64,000 nt of DNA, taken from assembly GCF_900002575.1 (NCBI RefSeq), contig NZ_LN650648.1, forward strand, positions 1,837,565 to 1,901,564, given 5' to 3'. The notes beneath the pieces were generated by a model that was given only the letters and a program-made list of their open reading frames with translations, made no database searches and had not been told where the DNA came from. The DNA is from Romboutsia hominis (GTDB taxonomy: Bacteria; Bacillota; Clostridia; Peptostreptococcales; Peptostreptococcaceae). Below are positions 17,569 through 25,290 of this stretch, piece by piece. The translations under genes were made by a program, and so were the position numbers. Position 1 is the first letter of the stretch. Every line of letters starts with the position of its first letter.

Positions 17569-18551
17569 TAATAATCTCCTCTCTTTCTTAGTAAGTATAA
17601 GAAAAACGGACCTCCAACTATAGACATAATAACTCCAACTGGTATTTCTATAGCTCCACCTATGGTTCTTCCTAAAGTATCTGCAACTAATAATACTATA
17701 CTCCCTAGTACCATACTAAAAGGTATAGTGTATTTATGATCACTTCCCATAATCATTCTAGATATATGAGGAACAATAAGTCCAACAAAGCTTATAACTC
17801 CTACAACTGATGTTGATATAGCAGCTAAAAATACTGCTACACCTGAAATTAATAGTCTAGTTAAGTTAACATTAAATCCAAGATTTGTTGCTGCTTCATC
17901 TCCAAGTTGTAAAACATTTGCACTTCTTATAAGAAGTAGTGATACTATAAGTGCTATTATAGAATATCCAAATAACATATTAACATCTACCCAAGTTTTA
18001 GTAGCTAAGCTTCCATTTAACCAAAGCATAGCACTTTGTATCCTATCACTATACATTGTTGATAAAAATGATATAACTCCTCCTAATATAGTATTTACAG
18101 CAACCCCTGCTAATACTATTCTTCCTGGCTTTATTCCATTTTTATAAGCCATTAAAAATACTAATATACATGCTATAGCCCCACCTACAAATGCAACTAT
18201 AGGTAGTATATTCGTATACTTTGGAGCTAATAAAAGTATTATAATAGCAGCTACACTAGCACCTGTTGATACTCCTGTTATACCAGGGTCTGCTAGTGGA
18301 TTTTTCATAACTGATTGAAGTAATATTCCTGCTACTGCTAAGTTTGCTCCAACTAATGCTGCTAGTATATTTCTTGGTAGCCTCATCTTATAGACAATAG
18401 TAGTTACTACTTTATTATCATCATTTATAAGAGCTTTAATTATTTCATTAAAACTTAAATCTACACTACCTATAGTAGAAAGCAGTACTAAAAGTACTGC
18501 TAACATTATAAAACTTATACCTATAGTTAAATATTTTTTATTTAGCTTCAT
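17568..18551 (-). CDS. ABC transporter permease, FecCD family
   Basis: 327-aa integral membrane protein with about nine to ten hydrophobic helices and family motifs RLPRNILAALVGANLAVAGILLQ, NPLADPGITGVSTGAS, GLIVPHISRMI and IPVGVIMSIVGGPFFLYLLRK. This family carries iron-siderophores, haem and cobalamin. It begins 2 nt after the lipoprotein gene and overlaps the ATPase gene. Confidence 0.93.
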   Translation of the reverse strand: MKLNKKYLTIGISFIMLAVLLVLLSTIGSVDLSFNEIIKALINDDNKVVTTIVYKMRLPRNILAALVGANLAVAGILLQSVMKNPLADPGITGVSTGASVAAIIILLLAPKYTNILPIVAFVGGAIACILVFLMAYKNGIKPGRIVLAGVAVNTILGGVISFLSTMYSDRIQSAMLWLNGSLATKTWVDVNMLFGYSIIALIVSLLLIRSANVLQLGDEAATNLGFNVNLTRLLISGVAVFLAAISTSVVGVISFVGLIVPHISRMIMGSDHKYTIPFSMVLGSIVLLVADTLGRTIGGAIEIPVGVIMSIVGGPFFLYLLRKRGDY

Positions 18552-18553
18552 AC

Positions 18554-19459
18554 CTAGTTACCGTAAAGTACATTCCCTAAAGTTTTTATAGCTTCTTTTA
18601 CTTGTAGGTTTGCAGATACGTTAAATATAGCAGGGTCTAAATCTATCACTTTTCCATTTTTATATGCATCTAACTCTTTGTATGCTGGATTTTTATCAAA
18701 AGCATCATCAAAAGCTTTTTTAGTTTCTTCTATATTTCCATGTGCAAATCTAAGTATATAATCAGGATTTTCTTTTATTATTTGCTCTAAACTAAATTGA
18801 ACATAAGGTGAACTCATATCTCCCTCTAATTTATTAGTTATATTTTCTGCTCCCACAGTTTTTGCTAAATCCCCTAAATAAGAAGTTTCTGTAGCTAACA
18901 TGAAGTTTTCTCCTCCACCAAATATTATTGCTACTGTCGGTGCTTTTTCACTTTTATTAGCTGTAGCTTCTTTTTCAACTTCTTTTAATTCGTTTATTAC
19001 TTTAGTCGCTTCTTCTTCTTTATTTATTTCTTTTCCTAGCTCTTCAATACTTTTTACAAATTCTGTATATGTTCCTGTATTAAAGTAGAAAGTATTTAAA
19101 TCATACTCTTTCATACTATCTTTTACATTTTCTTTAAACATACTATCCATTATAAATACATCAGGCTCTAGAGATGCTACTATTTCTAAATCAGGATTCA
19201 TTGCTTGACCTACTTCTGGTAATCCTTTAAACTTTTCTGGTATTTCCATTTTAGTTGTAGGTATTCCTATAACATTTGCATCTAATTTATCTAATACTTG
19301 TGTAGCTGAAACTGTCGCAGCTACTACGTCTAATTCCTCAACTTGAGCACCTTTAACGGCTGTATCACTTTCTTTTTCACTTTGACTACTATTATTAGTA
19401 CACCCTGTTATAAATAATGCTGATACTAAAAATACTGATGCTAATTTTCTAAATTTCAT
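18554..19459 (-). CDS. ABC transporter substrate-binding lipoprotein, iron-chelate/haem type
   Basis: 301-aa lipoprotein: signal peptide and lipobox LFITGC (Cys about residue 20), a Ser/Glu-rich linker, then a periplasmic-binding-protein class III fold typical of siderophore/haem receptors (VAATVSATQVLDKLDANVIGIPTT, LEPDVFIMD, FNVSANLQVKEAIKTLGNVLY). It is tethered outside the membrane and hands substrate to the FecCD permease. The ligand cannot be read from the sequence. It comes 89 nt after the NifH-like gene, probably in the same transcript. Confidence 0.91.
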   Translation of the reverse strand: MKFRKLASVFLVSALFITGCTNNSSQSEKESDTAVKGAQVEELDVVAATVSATQVLDKLDANVIGIPTTKMEIPEKFKGLPEVGQAMNPDLEIVASLEPDVFIMDSMFKENVKDSMKEYDLNTFYFNTGTYTEFVKSIEELGKEINKEEEATKVINELKEVEKEATANKSEKAPTVAIIFGGGENFMLATETSYLGDLAKTVGAENITNKLEGDMSSPYVQFSLEQIIKENPDYILRFAHGNIEETKKAFDDAFDKNPAYKELDAYKNGKVIDLDPAIFNVSANLQVKEAIKTLGNVLYGN

Positions 19460-19548
19460 AATATTTCCTCCATTTTGTTTTAATTTTATATTTAATGTGT
19501 TTATTTTTATATAATTTTTATAAGCTAAATTGCTGTTTTACAGGCTAG

Positions 19549-20295
19549 TTATTCACTAACTATTTTTCTAGCCAAATTCATATATATACTTGCCATCTCG
19601 CTCTCTTTATCTTTTTCTATAACTGTTTTCCCATCATTTTCAGATATTTGAACTATTTGATTTCTAGGTATATAGTGAAAAACATTACTATTTATTTCAT
19701 TACATAAGTTTTCTACTAATTCAACTTCACCATCTACATTTTTGGCATTTAATATAATACCTTTTAATGATGCATATCCTCTACTTTTAAATTGATTAAC
19801 TGCTGTAGATATATTACTCGCTGCATACATAGACATCATCTCACCAGATGTTACTATATAAACATCCTTAGCGTATCCATTTCTTATTGGCATTGAAAAT
19901 CCTCCACATACAACATCTCCAAGTACGTCGTATATGACTATATCTGGCTTATAAACTTCAAAAGCCTCTAATTCTTCTAACTTTTCAAAAGCTGCTATTA
20001 TACCTCTACCAGCACATCCAACACCAGGAGTTGGTCCTCCAGCTTCAACACAAAGCACTCCATTATATCCTTCAAATACAATATCTTTAAGGTCTATATC
20101 GTCACCTTTTTCATTCATTACATCTAATACTGTAGGTATAAACTTTCCTTTCATTAGATTTTTAGTTGAATCTGCTTTTGGGTCACACCCTATTTGCATT
20201 ACCTTATATCCTAATTGTGAAAGAGCCGCTGATAAATTCGACGTTGTCGTAGATTTACCTATGCCTCCTTTACCATATATCGCTATTTTTCTCAT
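19549..20295 (-). CDS. NifH-like ATP-dependent iron-sulfur reductase
   Basis: 248-aa protein of the NifH/BchL/CfbC family. P-loop [18 protein letters not shown], and both [4Fe-4S] ligands: C94 in GVGCAGRGI and C130 in [11 protein letters not shown] (NifH Cys97/Cys132). These show a working dimeric reductase that passes low-potential electrons with ATP hydrolysis to a component 1 partner, surely the two subunits encoded downstream. It is shorter than true NifH (about 290 aa), lacking part of the C-terminus. First gene of the cluster, just after a Fur-box match. Confidence 0.93.
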   Translation of the reverse strand: MRKIAIYGKGGIGKSTTTSNLSAALSQLGYKVMQIGCDPKADSTKNLMKGKFIPTVLDVMNEKGDDIDLKDIVFEGYNGVLCVEAGGPTPGVGCAGRGIIAAFEKLEELEAFEVYKPDIVIYDVLGDVVCGGFSMPIRNGYAKDVYIVTSGEMMSMYAASNISTAVNQFKSRGYASLKGIILNAKNVDGEVELVENLCNEINSNVFHYIPRNQIVQISENDGKTVIEKDKESEMASIYMNLARKIVSE

Positions 20296-20329
20296 TGACT
20301 TTCTCCTCGTTTTAATAGATAATATTGAT

Positions 20330-20348
20330 GATATTGATTATCATTTAC
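20330..20348. promoter_or_regulatory. Fur-box match upstream of the NifH-like gene
   Basis: GATATTGATTATCATTTAC agrees with the classic 19-bp Fur box (GATAATGATAATCATTATC) at 15-16 of 19 positions, and a further overlapping half-site lies at 20319-20329. It sits 35 nt before the NifH-like start and just downstream of a TATAAT on the minus strand (20360-20365), a position fit for repression by iron-loaded Fur. In the 204-bp gap shared with the divergent AraC gene. Confidence 0.7.
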
Positions 20349-20499
20349 TCTTTAAGTATATTATAAAAATTTTTATAGTTCTTTAATTATATTTGCTATT
20401 TTTATAAATATTTTTAGTTTAAAATATTTCAATTCTAAATTTTAAAGTTAAAATAATTTGATTATATTAACTAGTTTTAATCAAGTTTTGGAGGAGATC

Positions 20500-21204
20500 A
20501 TGAGTAATTTGGAAAGTATATTGAAAGATTTTTATGACTGTCTAGATATTCCTATACAGTTTGTCAATGAAAAGTTTATCCCTATTTATAAAATGGGATT
20601 TTCAAAGGATATTGATTTGGTATTAGAAAAAACAAACATATATAATAATTTAAAAGAAAGTACTATTTCAAGTATAAACCTTACATATTTTGAAAATATA
20701 CACTTTATAGTAACACCTTTAACGGATACTAGATTTGATGGATACTTTATAGTTGGACCATTTAAATCAAAATATATATGTAGTGAGTTAAATATTCCAT
20801 TTAAACCTTATTCTTGCATTAACTACATATTAACTATGCTAAAAAGCATTATAAAAGGTCAAATTAATAAAGATAATAAATTTAATCCATACATTAAAGA
20901 TAGTATTGATTACATACATAAAAATTACGCTTCTACTAATATGGATGATATTTGCAATTATCTAAGCATAAATAAAAGCTATTTTTGTTCTATATTTAAA
21001 AAAGAAACTGGATATACTTTTACTAATTTTTTAAATAAATTTAGAATAGAAAAAAGCAAAGAGTTTTTGAAAAATAAAAATTTTACAATATTAGATGTTG
21101 CTTTATTGGTTGGATATAATAACCATAACTACTATACAACACTTTTTAAAAAACTAAATGGTATAACACCTATTGAATATAGAAATAATCTTAAAGCTAG
21201 TTAA
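20500..21204 (+). CDS. AraC-family transcriptional regulator
   Basis: 234-aa regulator with a C-terminal AraC double helix-turn-helix (about residues 140-232: STNMDDICNYLSINKSYFCSIFKKETG, then DVALLVGYNNHNYYTTLFKKLNGITPIEYR). The N-terminal 120 residues are a sensory domain of a type common in Firmicute AraC proteins (FVNEKFIPIYKMG, FIVGPFKSKYI); its ligand is unknown. The ATG at 20500 follows TTGGAGGAG; the earlier TTG at 20458 has no binding site. Divergent from the NifH-like cluster, so the likely target is that cluster. Confidence 0.9.
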   Translation: MSNLESILKDFYDCLDIPIQFVNEKFIPIYKMGFSKDIDLVLEKTNIYNNLKESTISSINLTYFENIHFIVTPLTDTRFDGYFIVGPFKSKYICSELNIPFKPYSCINYILTMLKSIIKGQINKDNKFNPYIKDSIDYIHKNYASTNMDDICNYLSINKSYFCSIFKKETGYTFTNFLNKFRIEKSKEFLKNKNFTILDVALLVGYNNHNYYTTLFKKLNGITPIEYRNNLKAS

Positions 21205-21266
21205 TTAATTTTATTATCTAGCTTTTTATATTATTTAAATAATCAATATTTGTATTTAAAAATAAA

Positions 21267-21294
21267 AAATGAGTAGCTTGAGTGCTACTCATTT
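21267..21294. terminator. Terminator between convergent genes
   Basis: AAATGAGTAGC pairs with GCTACTCATTT around a short loop, with A/T runs at both sides. It serves the AraC gene and the converging 126-aa gene. Confidence 0.8.
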
Positions 21295-21673
21295 AATTTA
21301 ATAAAAATTTTTCTAATTCATCATATAATTCTATATCTTCCTTAACTATAGCTATAACTTCTTCATTAGCTTTTAAGAAATAAACTCCTATTACTTCTTT
21401 ATCTTCTTCTAGCTGAAATTCTATGTCATCTTTATATAAGCCTTCTTTTTCTTCTTTTAATTTTTCAGATAAGCAAAGTATATTTTGGTCATATACTACC
21501 TTTTCTATAATACTAGCACTAGATACTTTTGTAGATGTTATCATATATATTGCTAATTCCGTTATGTAAAGTATTAACAATTCTTTTGTAAAATTTTCTT
21601 TTATAAATTTTCTTATCTTATTATTCTTGTCATTTATTGGATAAAGCTCAGTGAGTAATTCTTCAAACTTCAT
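21293..21673 (-). CDS. Hypothetical protein, 126 aa
   Basis: Acidic cytoplasmic protein of unknown family, with a helical N-terminal half (FEELLTELYPINDKNNKIRKF) and a beta-rich C-terminal half (QLEEDKEVIGVYFLKANEEVIAIV). It has a GGAG site before the ATG and its own terminator, so it appears to be a real single gene. No domain is recognised. Confidence 0.7.
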   Translation of the reverse strand: MKFEELLTELYPINDKNNKIRKFIKENFTKELLILYITELAIYMITSTKVSSASIIEKVVYDQNILCLSEKLKEEKEGLYKDDIEFQLEEDKEVIGVYFLKANEEVIAIVKEDIELYDELEKFLLN

Positions 21674-21795
21674 AGATAATTCTCCTTATTAAGATATTAA
21701 AGTCTTAATAATATGTATGAATATTTAAAGAATAATATACTCTTAAGTATTATTTCATTTAATACATAATTATAGATGTAATATAATTATATTAT

Positions 21796-22581
21796 TTATT
21801 TTCTATTAAATATTTTTTTTATAAATCCTACTTTTTTTCTATTTTTTAGCTCTATTTCTTTAAATGAAATATCTTCATCATTTATTATTTTTAATGGATT
21901 TTCTATTAGTAATGTTTTAGCTCTATCTTCACCATAGTATTTACTTATATATGTGAAAACTTCTTTGATATATGGTTTTCTTCTTTCTTTATCATGTGCA
22001 TCACTAGCTATAAACTGTACTAAATTGCGATCTAATAAATATTTACAAACTTCAAATGACTTAGAACCTTTTTTTAATACACTTGAACTATTGATTTGAA
22101 TAAGTGCCCCTTCATTTATAGCATCTTTTAAAATACTATAATTTTTTTGTATTTCCATATATCTTTCTACATGTGCAAGTATAGGTATATATCCCCTTAT
22201 TTTAAACTCAAATATAACATCACTTAGATTTTTAGGAAAATTGCTAGGAGAAAATTCAACTAATACATATTTACTATTGTTTATACTTTTAAATTCTTTT
22301 TTATCTATATATTCTAATATATTTTCATTGTAATATATTTCATTTCCAACTAGCACATTTACATCTATATTATTTTTTATTAATTCATTATTAAAACTTG
22401 TGGCTATATCTAAAAGTTTATCTCCCATTATATAATCTTCAAATGCTGGATGATAATGTGATGTGTTTATTATAGTTTTTATACCTTCAGCTTGAGCTAT
22501 TTTTGCCATTTCTAAAGCTTCTTCAAGGCTCTTAGCTCCATCATCCACTCCAGGTAATATGTGACAATGTATATCTATCAT
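21796..22581 (-). CDS. cpsB: CpsB/YwqE-type PHP-domain tyrosine phosphatase
   Basis: 261-aa PHP-fold metal-dependent phosphatase: IDIHCHILPGVDDGAKS, NTSHYHPA, GNEIYY, ILAHVERY and the last metal site FIASDAHD are all present. CpsB/Wzb-like PHP enzymes dephosphorylate the capsule BY-kinase CpsD. Here it lies 40 kb from the cpsC-cpsD pair at 61.6-63.0 kb and next to another polysaccharide operon. A terminator separates it from the upstream GT2 gene. GGGGG ribosome binding site. Confidence 0.9.
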   Translation of the reverse strand: MIDIHCHILPGVDDGAKSLEEALEMAKIAQAEGIKTIINTSHYHPAFEDYIMGDKLLDIATSFNNELIKNNIDVNVLVGNEIYYNENILEYIDKKEFKSINNSKYVLVEFSPSNFPKNLSDVIFEFKIRGYIPILAHVERYMEIQKNYSILKDAINEGALIQINSSSVLKKGSKSFEVCKYLLDRNLVQFIASDAHDKERRKPYIKEVFTYISKYYGEDRAKTLLIENPLKIINDEDISFKEIELKNRKKVGFIKKIFNRK

Positions 22582-22685
22582 TTTTTATTCCCCCAATATT
22601 TACTTATATATTTTAATATATATCAAAATATTTATATAATCTACATGTTTGTATCAATATTTTAAATTGTTTTTTACATTCATTT

Positions 22686-22721
22686 GCAAAAAAAAAAGAA
22701 TTTGCAAAATAAATTGCAAAT
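22686..22721 (-). terminator. Terminator of the GT2/HEAT/CotH/VTC operon
   Basis: ATTTGCAA and TTGCAAAT form an 8-bp stem followed on the minus strand by a run of ten or more T residues, directly after the GT2 stop. Confidence 0.85.
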
Positions 22722-22723
22722 CC

Positions 22724-24154
22724 TTACTCTTTTGATGTTTCTTTTTCATATTTAATTCTATTTTGCTTAATCCTAGTTATTTTGTTCCATTTATTTTTAT
22801 ATTTTTTATATCCTATAAATCCAGTTAACCTATAAAAAGAACATAATTGCCTATACCCAAAGCTCTCAACTATTGAAAATAGTATTAATTTTAATAGTGT
22901 AGTTATACTTGGTATATGTCTAAATACATAATTTTCAAGCATTACAGATGTTACAGATATTATAACACTATATAATATATATACTAGTAAAAATGTTGCT
23001 AAAAACTTTATATTTAAATATCCTGCAAAATATGAAACTATTATTATTAATAATCCAAATATATCTATTACACAAGAAAATAGCTCATATACTACAAAGT
23101 ACATAAAAGAAAATATACCTACAAACCCATATTTTGGATTTAGAAATATATACTTATGGTTAAATAAACTTGTCATAAGCCCTATGTGCCATCTTCTTCT
23201 TTGTCCTTTCAGGTCTTTAAATGTTTCTGGTACTTGTGACCAGCAAATAGCATCATAAGCATATTTTATGTTATATTTTATCTTATTTTTTCTATAAAAA
23301 GAATGAAGTTTAACAACAAGGTCCATATCTTCACCAATTGTATTAGTGTCATATCCTCCAACATTTATAGCACAACTTTTCTTAAAAAGCCCAAACGCAC
23401 CAGATATTATAAGATTGCCATTAAAACTATTAAACCAAACTCTAGTTGTCAAAAATACACGATAATATTCTATAGTCTGAAATATTACTAGTAACTTTTT
23501 TGGTGGCAATATTTTTTTTACTCTACCATTTTCTAAAACAACTTGATTTGCAACCTTTATATTTCCGCCTACTGCTATAGTAGTATCATCTTCCATAAAT
23601 GGTGCTACTATATTAGTTAATGAATCATATTGAAGTATAGAGTCTGCATCTAATGATACAAATAGTGGATATCTAGATACATTAATTCCCATATTGAGAG
23701 CATCTGCCTTCCCACCATTTTCTTTTCTAACTAACGTTAATTTTATATTGTTTATAAATCTTTCATATACAAACTCTTCTTTTTTACATTTTACTAATCT
23801 TCTTATTGGCCTTGCTACTCTTTTTAGTTTAAATTTGTCTATAATTACCTTAGAAGTATCATCATTTGAACCATCATCTATTACTATTATTTCAAATTCT
23901 TTGTAGTCCAAACTAAGTAGAGATTCTATACAATCATTGACTGTTTTCTCTTCATTGTATGCTGGTACTAATATAGATATAGGAATATAATTTTCCTTAT
24001 TATCTATTGCTAAAGCTTCTGAAAATCCTCTTTTTCTTTTACTCTCATTAAGCTGTAATACAGAGTATACTGTGGATATAAAAAATACAACAGCATATAT
24101 AAATATATAATACATAAAGAAAATGTTAATATATCCAATAATTATCTCTAACAT
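22724..24154 (-). CDS. Membrane GT2 polysaccharide synthase (BcsA/PgaC-like)
   Basis: 476-aa processive family 2 glycosyltransferase. N-terminal membrane segment(s) (residues 5-35), the GT-A domain with PAYNEEKTV, DDGSNDDT, the DxD in VSLDADS, the acceptor-site Asp in IGEDMDLV and the processive-enzyme QRRRW motif, then about four C-terminal helices (340-430) that form the export channel. Such enzymes make and export a beta-linked homopolymer such as a glucan or poly-GlcNAc; which one is not visible, and no PilZ domain follows. Its start overlaps the HEAT protein stop by 7 nt. Last gene of the VTC-DUF4956-CotH operon. Confidence 0.9.
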   Translation of the reverse strand: MLEIIIGYINIFFMYYIFIYAVVFFISTVYSVLQLNESKRKRGFSEALAIDNKENYIPISILVPAYNEEKTVNDCIESLLSLDYKEFEIIVIDDGSNDDTSKVIIDKFKLKRVARPIRRLVKCKKEEFVYERFINNIKLTLVRKENGGKADALNMGINVSRYPLFVSLDADSILQYDSLTNIVAPFMEDDTTIAVGGNIKVANQVVLENGRVKKILPPKKLLVIFQTIEYYRVFLTTRVWFNSFNGNLIISGAFGLFKKSCAINVGGYDTNTIGEDMDLVVKLHSFYRKNKIKYNIKYAYDAICWSQVPETFKDLKGQRRRWHIGLMTSLFNHKYIFLNPKYGFVGIFSFMYFVVYELFSCVIDIFGLLIIIVSYFAGYLNIKFLATFLLVYILYSVIISVTSVMLENYVFRHIPSITTLLKLILFSIVESFGYRQLCSFYRLTGFIGYKKYKNKWNKITRIKQNRIKYEKETSKE

Positions 24155-25279
24155 GAGTACACAACATCTCCTATCTCTTCTAAATATTTTTCATAAGATA
24201 TTTTATCTTTTACAAACATAGCATAAAAAAGTATATCTCTTGAATATTTGTCTTCTTGTTTTATTATTCTTTCTTCTATATAGTCTTTGTCAAATCCAAG
24301 AAGAGACATGGCTGAGTTGTACCTTACATACCAATTTTTATCGGTTATTGTTTTAAGTAGTATCTCTATACTTTCTTCGCTATTATAATTTCCAAGAGTG
24401 CTTGCACACACAGTTCTATACTCCCAATCTTTACTATTTATTATATCTATTATAATTTGCTTCGCTTCTTTGTATTTAACTACTGCAAAATATTTTATTA
24501 TACTTATCTTAACTTCTTTATGAGTATTTTCGCTTTTTAGCATGTTAAGTAAATCTAATTTTACATAATCTATCTTATTGTTTTTAAAGTGCTCTATTAT
24601 AACCTTTTGAACTTCATAGTTAAGCTCATTAAACATTTTAATTAAATTTTTATTTAGTAGATTTTTGTTTCCACAAAACATATTAATTATATCTATAAAC
24701 ATTTTATTATTTACATATTTTCCATTATCTGATATATACCTTATAAAATTTATTAAATAATCTAAGTTTCCTATTTTAGATACACTCTTTAGAGCTAATG
24801 TTCTTAATTGAGTTGAATTTGTATTTAGACAATTATATAAAAAGTCTTTTATCTCTATATTAGATAATTTATATTCACCAAGCAACATAACATAATAAGA
24901 TTTTATAATATCATCCTTTCTCTTACATGCCTTTATTTCATTTATTATAATATCCTCAAAGTTTTTTGTGTAAATCTTTGTGTATTTATGATTATTGTAG
25001 TCTTTATTAAATTCAAATAAGGCATTATGAAAGGAGTCTTTGTATCTTCTCTTTTTAATTTTATTTCTTACATACTCAATATTTATTTTGTTATATTTTT
25101 TTATTTTTTATATCTTCAAGCTGTTTTAATATTTCTTTTTTAAAAGTGTTATCTAAGTCTTGAACTTTCCTTTTGTGCCTTTTGTTATACATATCATTTA
25201 CTATCATATAAATAACTGAACAAGAAATTATATATGTAAAAAAGGCTAACACTATATATATTATTGTTATATTTTTCAT
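24148..25279 (-). pseudogene. Membrane-anchored HEAT-repeat protein, frame interrupted at a poly-A run
   Basis: Two frames together look like one gene. The first (25279 to 25091, 62 aa) gives a membrane anchor (ITIIYIVLAFFTYIISCSVI) and a charged linker ending at a TAA. The second stays open from immediately after that point to the stop at 24148 but has no normal start until an ATG at 24888; its first 65 codons read as good protein sequence (NKIKKRRYKDSFHNALFEF), and the rest is helical HEAT repeats (DWEYRTVCASTLGNYNSEES, NWYVRYNSAMSLLGF). Loss of one A from the A7 run (plus-strand T7 at 25096-25102) would join them. So it is a sequencing slip, a phase-variable tract, or a real break. It likely scaffolds the GT2 synthase that it overlaps. 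Confidence 0.75.
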
Positions 25280-25290
25280 ATCTCCCCCAT

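Noticed and set aside
14214-20295. A nitrogen-fixation (nif) operon
   Set aside because: NifH/D/K-like genes are present, but the D-like subunit lacks cofactor and P-cluster cysteines, no nifB, nifE, nifN or nifV is near, and the partners are an iron-type importer and a HugZ-like protein.
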